Origin: Chelonoidis abingdonii
Lineage: Eukaryota > Chordata > Testudines > Testudinidae
DNA: 64,000 nucleotides
Reading direction: 5' to 3'
NCBI RefSeq assembly: GCF_003597395.2
Contig: NC_133777.1
Span: 58,394,528-58,458,527 of the forward strand
Part shown: piece after piece, positions 52,384-64,000 of the stretch
How the letters are laid out: each line of letters starts with the position of its first letter
Position numbering within the stretch: the stretch's first letter is position 1
The notes under the pieces: model-generated
What the model was told of the DNA's origin: nothing
What the model saw: the letters and a program-made list of their open reading frames with translations, nothing else
Databases searched by the model: none
Program-made: the position numbers and the translations under genes

Positions 52384-53511
52384 CAAATAGTGCCCAGGCC
52401 TCCAATGCAAATCATAACTTTTACTTGGTCAGTAATGTAAGCAGAGTTGAGCTGAGGAAGCAATGTTTTGATTTTTCAAAACCAAAACCAAGCATGGCTC
52501 AGATCCAAGGGAGCTGTTCTATTTTATGCAAACCACTAAAGTTTGTGGGACTAAAGGGGAGGCCAGATAAATCATGTTAGTTCCTTTTCTATAATGAACA
52601 AACCAGGGTGGTCTGGATGTTGCAATACCGCATCAATCAGGTTTTATGTTTGCAAATCAAATCAGGTCTGGATCTTCAGCTCTAGTTTGAGAACCAAAAC
52701 AGGAGTGGCTCAGATCCACCTTGCATCCCCAGTTCTGCCCTCAGATCCATGAAGGCAGACTCATTTATCTCTAGAGAGCTCCACTGACTTTCTTCTACCT
52801 ACTCAAGTCAAATTGCAAGACCAGGATACTTCCCAGGAGTGGTTCAGACCTCTGTTCTATTTCATCCAGGCCACCAAAGTTTCAGGAAGGCTTATTAGAT
52901 AAAAAGATTCCACCTATGGCTAATCTCTAAATTATTGTAGAGCTGAGTCTTTGTCTGCTTGGAGCTTTTTTTTGTTTGTTTGTTTTTAAATTAACCGCTG
53001 CCTGTTTCCACTCTTTCTATTAATCATTGTCCTTAACAGTCAGTCATTAACTGGAAAAAAAATAATTTGCAGTGGTTAACAAATAAATAATAGCTATGGG
53101 CAGTGGTTTTAAAAAATTGTTTGGAAGGAAAACAAACATATTATTATGTCTCTAATTGTAAGATTATTATTTATTTTTGTTTTCTATATTATGTTCTGAT
53201 GGTGCTTATATGCCCCAGTTGGGATCCATTGAAGCCAATGTTATTACTCCTAAGCTTAAAACACATTCAGAAGTATTTTCAGTATCAGAGCCCTAGATCT
53301 TAAACTTTTGGGGACAGAGATTGTATCTTCTTAGGACTTCAATACCTAGAAAAGTTGTAGTTTGAATTATTCTTAACCAGGACAACCTAACTGGTATGGA
53401 TACCTAACCTGGATACTGGTATAAAGATGCTTTGTCCTTTTCCTTAGCAGAATAGAAGTGCTTTATATTGATATAGCTATTCTCATTCAGAAAGGGGAAT
53501 ATGCTTTTGTG

Positions 53512-53765
53512 CAGGCATGCCTACACTATAAAGGTTTGCCAGTACAACTACATCAGCCAAGGGTGTGAAAAAAAATCACATACACCCCTAGCTGACAGAG
53601 CTATGCCAGGAAAACCCCAGTGCAGAGGGCAAAAGAGTGCTTTGGAGAGGTAGAGTAGCTATGCCAGCGGAAAAACTCCTATCAGCATATCATGCTGCAT
53701 CTACCCTAGGGAGTTCTGCTGGCATAGCTATGGTGACAAAGCCTCTGTAGTGTAGACGAGGCCTG
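53512..53765. repeat. TIR element of the TCTACACT group
   Basis: Ends CAGGCATGCCTACACTA and TAGTGTAGACGAGGCCTG are inverted, 254 bp apart, just left of the CpG island. No clear target duplication. Confidence 0.7.
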
Positions 53766-53997
53766 TCAGTAACAGCATTAAAGCTCTTGGTCATGGCTGC
53801 TGTTGAGCTCTGGCTGGCTGCGACTTGTTCTGGACGGGAGCACTGGGACACTGCCAAGGGCACGCCCAGGAACAAAAAACAAACTCAAGAAGTTGCAGGG
53901 GGCAGACAAAGACTACAAAATCCAGAGGCCCTTGTGGCTGCTCCAGCAGCAGCAGCTCCACGCGGCCAGCTGCTAGGATCTCCCTCAGGAATGACGC

Positions 53998-54019
53998 TAT
54001 AAAAACAAACCGTGATTGG
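53998..54019 (+). promoter_or_regulatory. TATA-like and inverted CCAAT motifs
   Basis: TATAAAAA at 53998-54005 is followed by GATTGG at 54014-54019. For plus-strand transcription the order is unusual, because CCAAT normally precedes TATA. For a minus-strand start near 53.95 kb the CCAAT would sit upstream as expected. Either gene could use them. Confidence 0.3.
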
Positions 54020-54039
54020 CTAGGTCCGAGCTGAATTCT

Positions 54040-54049
54040 CCATTTATGG
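54040..54049 (+). promoter_or_regulatory. CArG box (SRF site)
   Basis: CCATTTATGG is an exact CC(A/T)6GG match. SRF with MRTF cofactors controls many actin-cytoskeleton genes, which suits a myosin promoter. Confidence 0.5.
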
Positions 54050-54376
54050 ACAGAGTGGTTGGTGCTGGGCATCGGCTGCACAGGCGGAGCTGGGCTCTCG
54101 CTCCTACTCCCGAGCCGGGCAGACACACTCCGCTGAGGAGCCGAGCCCCGTCAGAGCATGAGAGGAGCCTCCAGCCTGTGAGCCCTGACACCCGCCCGCC
54201 GCATGGGGTCCGCGCTGGCCTCCCCTCTGCGCCGCTGAACTTGGGTCTCAGCCCCCGCTTGGCGGACTTGGAGGCTAACTGAGGGGGAGGAAACCAGCCC
54301 CGTCCCCGCCTCCCGGATCTCTGGCAGCCTGTGCCGAGCAGCAGCGGCAGACAGGGCAGCGCAGCGCAGAGCGATG
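54050..54376 (+). CDS. MYO1E: Putative MYO1E exon 1 (5' UTR plus start codon)
   Basis: GC-rich leader sequence ends in GAGCG ATG (54374-54376) directly followed by the donor gtgagt. There is a purine at -3. If right, only the initiator Met is encoded here and the next codon (Gly in class I long-tailed myosins, which begin MGSK) lies on exon 2, outside the window. MYO1E is an actin-based motor with motor, IQ, TH1, TH2 and SH3 parts, used in podosomes, endocytosis and podocytes. The assignment rests on synteny with FAM81A and the ATG|GT structure, not on motor sequence. The 5' boundary is a guess. Two short upstream frames (54158-54181 and 54203-54238) precede the start. Confidence 0.5.
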
Positions 54377-55680
54377 GTGAGTGACCGAGCTGGGCTGGCA
54401 GGCGGAGACCGGGCCAGGCGTGTGGCTCAGCCCGCGGGAGGCTGGGACGGGTGCGGGGCGCAGGGGGACAGGCAGATCCCCCGTGCCCTGCCTGTGGGGG
54501 GCACCGCGGGAAGGGTGGAGGGGTGACTGTGCCAGGCTGGCTACCGCGGGCCGGGGGACCTGCATGGTAGCCCCCTCCTTCCCTCTCCGCGGCGTTACTG
54601 CGGTTACCGTGCCCGTCCTGTCGGTGTGCGCCGAGCGGGCTTTCGGGGTACACACCCCGCTCCAGCCGCGGGGCCCTCCTGCGGCGTGTGCCTGGCGCCC
54701 CCTTCGCTCGCTCGCCCTGGAGCGCCCGGCCGCAGACCCCTGCTCTGGGGTGCAGAAAGTTCCTGCTGGCGGCCCGGGCCCGTTCCTGGTCCCAGGAACA
54801 GCAGGTACCGTCCCCCGCGGGCCGTCCTGCGGGTGGCACTTCGCGGTGAGGATGGAGTAGCTCTTGCCAAGCAGCCGGGTGCTGGCTGCCCCGAAAGCGG
54901 GACTGGTTCGCCAGGTGCCAGCCCTAAGCCGGGCAAGGACAGGCAGCGCCTTAACATGGGCAGATCACCTGGGGAGAACCGTGTGGAAAACGTCAGGGAG
55001 CAGCAGCTTCCCGCGCCGGTATGGGGTAAGGAGAGCTGGCGGGCCCGGGGAACCGCCAGGGACATCGCTTTAGGTTCCCTCGCTCGAATAACTGCTCCCG
55101 ATTAGCACTGGCTGCCCACTTCGTATCAGGCGGAACGGAGAGTGGCAGAAACGTGGCAAAGGGGGAATTAAAACGTTTTTCCTCCTGTCGTTCTTCCTGG
55201 TGTGAGAGAGAAGTACCTGTTGTATGCTCTTCTCTCTACAGCGGACTGCCCCATGGGGTTTTAACACTCCTTAGTCATTAGATACATTCTGAACTAGAAC
55301 TACAGGGTTTGGAAAGTAGTAAGAGAAGGGCCACACCAAAAAAAGCTTCACTTATTTGCTGTAAACTAGGGCTAGTTGAAAATGTTCCTCCACCCCCCAA
55401 AAGATCTGTTTGAAAATAACAGGTGTTTCCCAGTTTCAACAAAATGAAGTTTTTAAGGGGAGGTACCTGGTTGACTTCTCCCCCCCCAAAAAAACCTGAA
55501 AACCTCCCAACTGAATTTTTTCTCCCACTCATTTTCCTGATGATCTTGGGTTTGTTTTTTTTAACTTTTTGAGAAGTTTAAACTTTCTGTTGAAAAGGTC
55601 ATTTTCCAACAACCCCTCCTGTAAACGTTAATCTGGGCACTGTATGTGCCTAACTCTGGCATAGTGATATAGTATTACCC

Positions 55681-55794
55681 TAGGGTGACCCTATGTAGAG
55701 ACAGTCCCAATATTTGGAGTTTTGTCTTATATAGATGACAATCACCTCCCACTTCCCGACCCAATTTTTTCACATGTGCTGTCTGGTCACCCTA
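55681..55794. mobile_element. TAGGGTGACC MITE
   Basis: Ends TAGGGTGACC and GGTCACCCTA. Flanks TATTACCC and TATTACAG match at 6 of 8 positions. It shares GACAGTCCCAATATTTG with the 42.3-kb copy. It lies in the putative MYO1E intron. Confidence 0.85.
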
Positions 55795-56656
55795 TATTAC
55801 AGTCTTTTGCCTTTAAATTTAAAAATATGTAAAGGACCAGTCAAAGTTAGAAACACAATGGGCTAAATTCAACCTTCATGTTATTCCTTTGAACCCAGAG
55901 GTGAATATACATTTCTGGTAAATCATGAAAGTTGTGAATTCCTCTGGTTTCAGAGAAGGAACATTAGATTTAGTAGTTTGTTGTTCACAACAATTATGTA
56001 ATGTGTTCCCACACTTGTAACAAAATAGAACAACTCCAGAAGGGGCATAGATATTTTATGAGGATACCTCACCATAGCCTGTTAAGAAACTTACATTTAG
56101 CAATTAGCACTTTCAGTGTTGCTCTTGTGAGGATCCCAAGTCACATGGAATTGCTGCACAGAGCTGGGCCTTCTAAATAACCTTCTCAAGCAGGATGGAA
56201 CAATTAGTCACATCTCCCCAAACTACCACTGCTGTTTTTATAGCTCTGTCATTGTGCATACAGCTCTACAGAAGATGACACTGTTCATGCCCCAATAATT
56301 TTATAGTCTGAATTAGTCATACTAAAGAAAGATTGGATTCCATCTGATCTCAGATTCTATCCTGCAAAGGTGCTGATGCAATATAGAACTTAAGGACATG
56401 TATAACTTTCAACATGTTGTTCATCCCATAAAGTATATCTGAACAGTTCTTTCCTGTTATATATTTTCCCACCCTACTTTGTCCCCATGAGTTTCACATG
56501 GCTGTTGCACTATAATCTATCTTGGTGGCAGCTAGAATTGCTTAACATTGTGCCTCTGTTCTCCTTTTTAGATTTATTTTATTTACTGTATATCAGTGTG
56601 ATGAAGGGCAAAGAAGCTTTTGGAATGTAGTGACATGACAATGTCACAGATTAGAT

Positions 56657-57372
56657 CGGGTGGGCAAACTTTTTGGCCTGAGAGCCACATTGGGGCTGCG
56701 CAAGTGTATGGAGAGCTGGGTAGGGAAGGCTGTGCCTCCCCAAACAGCCTGGCCCCTGCCCCCATCTGCCCCCTCAGAATGCCTAACCCATCCAACCTTC
56801 CTGCTTCTTGTCCGCTGACTGCCCCCTCCCAGGACCCCACGCACTATCCAACCCCCCTGCTCCCAGTCCCCTGACTGCCCCAATCCCTATCCCCCCCCCA
56901 CCCCCCTGACAGCCCCCCCAAGGACTCCCACCTCCTATCATCAAACGGCCCTCCGCTCCCAGGCCCCCCCCCCACCCCTAATTGCCCCCTGGGATCCCAC
57001 CCTCTTATCCAACCCCCCCTGCTCCCCATGCCCTCACTGCCCTCCTGACCCCTATCCACATCCCCGCCCCCCTGGACTCCCACTCCCAACCCTCCCTGTT
57101 CCCCCTCTCATGACCCCCCCAGAACCTCCTCCCCACCCCCTTATCAGCAGCAGAAGCTCGCAGCTATGACACTCAGCCAGAGCCAGCTGTGTTCCCCACA
57201 CCGCCCAGCAGGAGCAGCAGGCCAGAGCATGGCTTGTGCAGTGGCATGGCTGTGGGGGAGGGAGACATCAGGGAAGGGGCTGGGGACTAGGCTCCCCATC
57301 TGGGAGCTTGGGCCAGGCAGGACAGTCCCATGGGCTGGATGTGGCCCGGGGGCCGTAGTTTGCCCATGTCTG
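56657..57372. mobile_element. hAT element with C-rich interior, exact 8-bp TSD
   Basis: The ends GGTGGGCAAACTTTTTGGCC and CCGTAGTTTGCCCATGTCTG are inverted. GATTAGAT is duplicated at 56649-56656 and 57373-57380. About 400 bp of the interior is a degenerate tandem array of CTGCCCC-type units, so the one-sided composition is not a gene. Confidence 0.88.
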
Positions 57373-59032
57373 GATTAGATGATACTTGCAGTGTTCTTCA
57401 GGCTACATCTCTAAACCCAAAATTGTCTAGCACTCATGTCTTAGGGCAAGTGTCTGGGCCAACTTGTGAGCAAATGAATATAATGACAGGCAGCCAAAAG
57501 ATTGTGTGTGTGCAGCAGATGTGATTGTTAAGGCCAAGATTCTCAGCTCGGAACTTTGAAACAGCTGGCTCCGCTGAATGTCCACTATGAATAAGGAGAT
57601 GTACCATCACTAAACCAGCTCTGAGTTGGATTAACTGTAGAAAAAAAAGAACTATTGGTGCTGCAGCTAAGTGTGTGTTAAATGGTAGATATTAATTACA
57701 AAGAAGTCTCATGCTGATTAGCAATAGTTTGTGTTTGATGCCAAAGTATTCCAGCTAATTATTTCAGCTACCTGTGGAGTGGAATGTTGTAACATTACTC
57801 ATTAGTTTAGGATAGAAAGTGAAAAAGAATTCTATATCCTGGGAGAATGGGCCACATCCTGTAACCCCTGACTCCGAAACATTTAGCTGATTTGGCAAAA
57901 AAAAAAACAAACAACTTATTTCTGAAATGCAGTTGGCAAGCCCCTTACTTATGAATTCTAAAGTGTTTTTATTTTCCAAGGATTCACTCTGAAACTTGTT
58001 CTTGTTTTAAGATTTAGTTTGTGCAAGGCCTGGGATCGTAATAATCAAAACTTCTGAAGATTTAAGTGGAAAATGTGAGTGTGCAAGGAACATAATATTG
58101 GGCTGTTAGTTTGCCACACATTTTAAAGGACATCCACTTTGATTTAGTTTAAGCCCCTGTTTTATACAAGATGCGTGAGAGGTCTTTTTAGATGATATTA
58201 GGCTAGCAATCAGCAGAGATAACTAATGCAAGGTTTTACTATAGCACTGAACTGAGTCATTTAGATTCCAGTAGCCACCTGGAGTTCACATATTTACTGA
58301 TGTAAATCAATACTATGTTCTTTAAAAAAAGATCACAAGATGAAGCTTGTTCTGTTAATTTAACAATGATTGGAGACATTTTCATAAAAAGTTGAAAGGA
58401 CTTTTCATTGGAATACCTGTTTTGACTAACTGTGAATATTCTGCTGCTTTCATGAAGAAAGTTATTGTACTTTTCATTTCACTTATTAATTCCTTTCTGA
58501 ATATTGTTTTAGTTGCCTTATTAATTTTGACAGCACTTTGACACTTACATAACACAAAGGGTGTTATTATAAAGGTTAAATGTCTTAGAAATTGAAAAAT
58601 TAGATTTAAGCAGCTAACCATATTCAGTATTTCAACATTCTTACAGATTAGAGTTCTAATGAATGCTTATTTCAGTTAGAGGATCTGTCATTTTGAAAGA
58701 CTGTTACATGGCCCATGTAGGTCTCAAAACAAATTTAATACTTATTACTTTTCATATTACATCCTGGGTAAAATTGTCATGATAAAGGATGACCTTACTG
58801 TTGGTAGTAAATCTAAAAAAAAAAAAAATTTTTTTGAATGCTCTCCAGTGGAAAATTGAGAAACTTTACTGAAGAACCCTGTAGCCACTGAAAACTGATC
58901 AATCCTGTATTTCTAACAGTGTTATTTCTACGCTTTGTAACAAACTCTATTGGTTACCTGCAAAGAATGGATGCCATATATCATTGCTGTATATTGTTGC
59001 TTTAACATTCTATTGATTTACATCCAGCCAGC

Positions 59033-59327
59033 CAGAGCCATAACTACGGATTTTTTCGCCTGAGACGAGGGACAGGGGTGGCACATTTGGCTCTTCAGTG
59101 GCAGGTCCTTCCCTCCGAGACGGACTGAGGGACCCGCCGGCGAATTTCTGCCAAAGAGCTGGACATGCCACCCCTCTCCCTTGCTGACGACCAGTGACAG
59201 TTCGGTGGTGAGTCCCTCAGTCCCTCTTGGAGGGAAGGACTTTTCACCGAAGGAGAGACTTTCTGCGCCCCTCAACTTCTGCACCCGAGGCAAGTGCCTC
59301 ACTCACCTTGCCCTTGTTACGGCACTG
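59033..59327. mobile_element. hAT element
   Basis: Ends CAGAGCCATAACTACGG and CTTGTTACGGCACTG. Flanks CAGCCAGC and CAGCCAGT match at 7 of 8 positions. The interior shares a GGCAGGTCCTTCCCTCCGA segment with the 52.2-kb element. Confidence 0.78.
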
Positions 59328-62300
59328 CAGCCAGTGTCTGAAAAGACTCATTTCCTGTGTAACGACCACTATGCCAATAATTTAGACTATGCAGCCAACA
59401 TGTAGTTTATATATTAAATATGCCTAGCTCTGTTTCCAGATCTTAAATGGATCCCTCCCCCTTCTGTCTTGAATTTTAGTCTTTAGGGGGGAAAAAAAAG
59501 GATTTGTTATATAGAGTTAATTTAGTAGTAATAAATGGCATTTTTACATAAGTACCTTAGAGTTAGACCATGGCAATACATTTTTCCTCATACATTTAAT
59601 ACCTGCTTTTATTCCTGCAGTTTATATGTGTGTGTGTATATATAAAAACATTGGGCATATCCCATTCTTGTCATATGTATTCATCACTTTTAAGTTATCT
59701 TAAAAATTAAAGAACAAGATCTCAGTCCTGTGCGTGTCCTTAAAGAGATCATCGTATCTCCATATGTAGATGGAGGAGATTGTCTGCATCCCTTCTTTTC
59801 ATCCTCAAAATGTGAAACGTCTTGATTTTAAGATAGATGACACCATTATTTTTACTTGGCTTTTGCTCTAATTTTTTGCAGTCTGTTTTTCCCCTCCATT
59901 AATTTCAGTGGACTTTGGTTAAATCTCTTGGTGAGGCTACAATATTTGCCATACATCAGTGGATGTTATTTTCAACTGCAGTCAAATGCATTTTTGTACT
60001 TTGTAAAATTTGTTGTAGAACTTATTTTAATTTAGAACCAGAAATGATACCGCTAGGAGTGTCAGTGGAAATTGGTGGCTCTGAATTTCTTTTCTCATAC
60101 TTTGCTGTTGAACCATTGGAAAGGTGTGTGTTTAAGTGTGAAGTGTAAAGAACCAACATGGCCGCTCTCTACTTTTTTCTCCCACCCAAAAACCAAAAAT
60201 GTTCCCCCATAGAAATGTTTGAAATTGTTGTAGTCTAAATAGCCTGATGTTAAGTTAGTCATTTTTAAAAAATTACTAGATCAGTGGAGCATGACTTTTA
60301 AAAACTTATTTCCAAATAGCACCTGTCTGTTTTGTCAGGTATTTTTTTGACTTGGGTAAAATCCGTGTGAGCTCCCAACTATGAGGAGCGGTAGTTTTAA
60401 GATTTTCTACATTCAGATCAAAGCCACTTTAAAAGTTTTAGCACTGTTTTCCTGAAACCCTGAAAGGGGATTTTCCCTGTCCCCTCCCCCTCACAATTAC
60501 TTTGCGAGCCAATTAGTCTGTAGACAATCCACACACAAATTTTACTTCTTAGAAAACTTGTAGGCTAGTCTACATTTATAACAGCTACTTAAGTGTTAAT
60601 TTAAAAAATTAACAATGTGATGAAACTTAAAATCACATTCCCCAGGCATTATATTAAATTCCTATGTTTTCATATAAATGTTTATTTTGCTATTGTGATA
60701 TTTATAGACAAAAGTGAATGTGAGGTTTTTTTATTTGTAGTCTTGCTAATTGTATGTCCTTCTTTGTAATGAAATGCCCCCAGAATGCACAGGGCCTGGC
60801 CCTATAAGGTGCTGAGATTTCAATTACAGCTGAGATACCTCAGTACCTCTCATGAAGCACTCAGCACCTTTTAAGGATCTTGAAGTTGTTTTACTTAGTG
60901 TTAAAAAGCAGTCCTGCTGCTCTTTCCCCATGTAATGTTATGAAACATTCCAAGAAACTGATGAATGAGATGTTACAAGTCTGAATTCAAGACAAGTGTG
61001 TTGGGATGTTTGTTGCAGATATTTCTTGCCCAGATCTGTTTTATCAAGTTAGAGTATACTGTATTTTAAACATCTCAAACAGCAATAAGATTTCATTGAC
61101 TTTCTTTGCTATCATTTCTTTTTGTGACAAAAAGGCTACAGAAATTGTTAGTAGTTCATTCAGTGAGGGAGAGACCCAGTCTTGCAAAACCTTGTTCATC
61201 TGAATGGTGCTCACAGGCAGATCCATTGACCCTACTCAGATTCAATTCTCTTGATTTGTTTTGCCAACTTTCTGTTTTAAAATTTTTCATTCAAAATGAA
61301 GTAAAACCTCAGGAAATTCATCTGCAACTGAAGTCTGCATAGCTTCATCACAAAAGCTTGAAGTGGGCCAGCAAAGTTAACAAAACTGGGCTGAGGTGTG
61401 TTTGCAATAAAACGTCTAGACCTGGTCTGCGTGGTGCAACAAAACTGGCCTGCATAATCATAATGCAGATACTTCCATAGCCTGGCCAGGTTTGGGGGTC
61501 AGATACAGAGCCTGTTGACTCATGCTGGAAAAAAAAAATCTTTTTGAATTAATATGCCATGTTTCACCCGTCACTTGCAGTAGTGCCATAGTCTTAAACA
61601 GCTTTAAATGGAAGATTGTTCCCATGAGTTTAGCAAACTGGATTTGGCTCTATATAATCTGAGTGTAACATTTGACATTCACAGGCAGATGTAGTGCAAT
61701 TTTAACTAAAATAAAATTTCTATTTTTTAAGAAATACAAACCCAAAGACCTCAACAAAGACTTCCTTTGCCTCCCCTGGCAGTTTCTACTGTAGATTATT
61801 TCCGCTGAAGTTATTATGTATCACTTGTTTGTTACCTGGTGTCTTTGTGTGTGAGGTTTTCCCAAAGAAAACTGACAGGATAAATAATGTTGCTTTTTAT
61901 CTAGAATCATTTACAAATCCTGGAACCAGAGAAAATCAAGTTCGCTCATGTCAAATGAAAACGTGTGTTCATATACTGCCGTTCTGAAACCAACATTGCA
62001 GTGCTAATCATTTTGTCCTACTGTAGGTGTCAGAATTTGCCTCTCCTTTTGGCATTGCTGTCATTCTCCTTTCTTCTATTCTTCTTCCCCCTTCTTAACA
62101 TAGATGTGGGTGGAACGGTTTGGATTTTAAAAAAGTAAGAAACAACACTTTCTGTACAGAGATTGAATTATAATTAGTGGCAAATACATGAGGCCTAATC
62201 CTGAAAGGTGCTGAGAATGTCCTGAATGGTGTTGAGTGCCTTCATCCCCATGGAAGTCAGTAGGTGGGAAAAATCTCAATGAGCCTTTGAAGGTGCTCGG

Positions 62301-64000
62301 TACTTTGCAGGAGTGGGCCCTAAAATAGCTAATATATGAAGCAAATTGTGACCTTGTTCCATACATTTCTCCCTTTCCTATAATATATTTTGCTTGTAAA
62401 TTTCTGCTTTTTGTACTTGAAGGGTGCTTTTTTGACTATAGACAGTAGCATTAGCCATAACCTTGTCCTCTGCCAAATGTGGAATAGTAGAGCAGAATAA
62501 CAGCATGTGCTTTGCATTATGTGAACTCTGTCTAGAGGTGCATGCATGGAAAAATTTCCTAGCTACATGGTGTTCATGTCTGGCTGATATACAAGACTAA
62601 AGTACAGTAGTGTATTCAACAGCAAAACTAATGATTTGTAATGCATGTGTGGGTTTTTTGTGTGTTCTCTCATACAGGTTGTACTTTCTTTCCCCCCTTG
62701 TGTAATTTTTTTCTTTACATCAGCTTTTCAAATGATTTTTAGATACATTGTGTTATGCATCAGTTTCTTAAAAGTGGAGGTTCACTTTCAAACAATGCAC
62801 ATAGAATGTTACGGTTGTATTTGCATTCATAATGGCCACGACTGTACACACAAATCAGGAATTGCACATGCAATTTGGACATGTCATGTGTGATGTGTGT
62901 AGTTGTTTTTGCACACATTTTGTACAGAGGTCTCTGCCCTCTGGTTTTGTTTTTTTCATATGTCTAGTCTGCTAAATATTACATTTTTTTCTGATGCAGA
63001 AGGACGTAGAGCAAAAATGTCAATGAATTGTTTGCAGTTATTCATTCCACAGATTTCTCTTGAGATTAATTGAGAGGATAATTTGCAGCAGCGTTATACC
63101 ATTGGTTATGCAGAAAATCTGATTTAAATAAGCTCCCCTGAAGCAAAAGATTGTACAGTAAAGTGTCAAGGCAAGATAATCTGTTCCCATATAAACAGTA
63201 ATATCCCCAAAAGAAACAATTTGTTGCCCAGCTCTAACAGAAGTGTTAGTAAAAGTTGCACTGAGAATGCATTTTCTTGCAGAAATATAATTTCAACTAT
63301 TTTCCCTAGAAATAAAAATTAAAAATGGATTGTAAAAATGATAAAGGCCCATGTTGTACTCTGGTATTGTCTATCCCCAAACAAAAAGAATCAGGAGTAC
63401 TTTAAAATAAATGCATACATATAGGCTTGGCAGAATTTGTTTTTTATGTATATGACAAATGATTATTTTTAAGCTTTTTAAAAGTGATTTAAATTCAGTT
63501 TTGGAAAATTATGGGGGAGGTTTCAGATTAACTTTTTGAATCTCAATGTCCACTCATTAAATAAAGCTTTACAGCTATTAAAATGCAAATAGTTGACCTA
63601 ACATGTCAAACTATACAAAGTAAATATCCTTAATCAAACTCTAGTAAGTTCTGAAGCAGCATTTCTCACTTTCCTATCTGTAAATTTTGATCATCAATGG
63701 AAATAGTTTTCCTTTGTTTGTGGGAGTATGGTGAAATTGACATTTATCATTTACCAGTAAAAATCCAATCCTTTCAAGTCAACTTTTGTACAAGAATTGT
63801 GAACAGATTTCCTTAATCTTCAATATTGTAGCAAATTGTCATGTAGTAAAATATGGATGTGACACTGCTGTATGTGTATGTAAGGAATATGTAAGTATAT
63901 TTAAATTTACAAGGTTAATCCAGTGCAGCAACATTTTTTTTTGCATCAGCTAACCATAATTACAATCCTAATCGTTGCATTTGGCAGAAAAACCTATGGG

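Larger units (their letters stand above)
49050..53510. other. Mostly unannotated interval left of the CpG island
   Basis: Contains one Cry SINE (50.06-50.24 kb), a MIR-like scrap at about 49.91-50.03 kb, CT-rich simple repeats near 51.73 and 51.96 kb, and the hAT at 52.2 kb. A 150-codon minus frame at 48988-49440 looks like chance. It is presumably FAM81A intron 1 if that gene starts in the CpG island. Confidence 0.5.
53940..55100. promoter_or_regulatory. CpG island, probable shared MYO1E/FAM81A promoter
   Basis: GC and CpG rise sharply at about 53.94 kb and fall after about 55.1 kb, in an otherwise AT-rich window. It contains a TATAAAAA (53998-54005), an inverted CCAAT (ATTGG, 54015-54019), a CArG box (54040-54049) and several GC boxes. 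In mammals FAM81A and MYO1E are head to head with nearly touching 5' ends. FAM81A on the minus strand to the left fits that order. No convincing minus-strand first-exon donor was found within the island. Confidence 0.75.
54377..64000 (+). other. Putative MYO1E intron 1 (first part)
   Basis: Beyond the CpG island no exon with the expected GSKG motor N-terminus is seen up to the window end. Contents are a TAGGGTGACC MITE (55681-55794), a 716-bp hAT element (56657-57372), another hAT (59033-59327), an A/T homopolymer near 58816, and otherwise AT-rich unique-looking DNA. The human gene also has a very long first intron. Confidence 0.45.

Noticed and set aside
53910..53928. ACTACAAAATCCAGAG as a ZNF143-type promoter motif
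   Set aside because: Too many differences from the ACTACAATTCCCAGAATGC consensus to support a call.
53997..54839. 280-codon minus-strand frame in the CpG island
   Set aside because: Open in several frames because of CpG content; Pro, Arg and Gly-rich with no family resemblance. It covers promoter motifs and the putative MYO1E exon.
56844..57089. Gly-rich 81-codon minus frame
   Set aside because: Produced by the C-rich array inside the hAT element.

Overview
This is vertebrate nuclear DNA, most likely from a hidden-neck (cryptodiran) turtle. Coding sequence is sparse and split by GT/AG introns. Three copies of a tRNA-headed, CR1-tailed SINE of the turtle Cry type are present, with many hAT, Harbinger, MIR-like, Penelope-like and LTR remnants. 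No bacterial-style genes, operons or CRISPR arrays are seen. About 36% of the entries below are repeats, and most short open frames in the window are chance.

Region by region. 1-8972 lies downstream of the only complete gene and holds two solo-LTR-like blocks and old repeats. 8973-25590 carries all eight coding exons of FAM81A on the minus strand; joined, they give a 376-residue coiled-coil protein with intact splice sites and reading frame. 25.6-53.9 kb is the 5' non-coding part of FAM81A, or the interval upstream of it. It contains candidate untranslated exons at 36.2 kb and 35.4-35.6 kb, the latter next to an RFX X-box. It also contains heavily nested mobile elements, including a decayed large open frame of an unclassified multicopy protein family (36.6-40.0 kb), cut by an LTR with a 618-base assembly gap and by a hAT element. 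53.9-55.1 kb is a CpG island. It carries a putative first exon on the plus strand ending in ATG directly followed by a strong splice donor. From vertebrate gene order this is most likely MYO1E, head to head with FAM81A. The remainder to 64,000 would be the first part of MYO1E intron 1.

FAM81A is reported in mammals as a postsynaptic-density coiled-coil protein. MYO1E is a long-tailed class I myosin of actin-rich membrane structures. Their link here is genomic: divergent genes that may share one CpG-island promoter. The most useful points for follow-up are a perfect 16-bp intronic stem-loop 8 nt from a FAM81A splice donor, the X-box promoter candidate, the ATG-only exon, the fossil open frame, and foldback insertions with 10- and 13-bp target duplications. 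No intact new gene system was found. Family names for repeats come from recognition, not from a database search.
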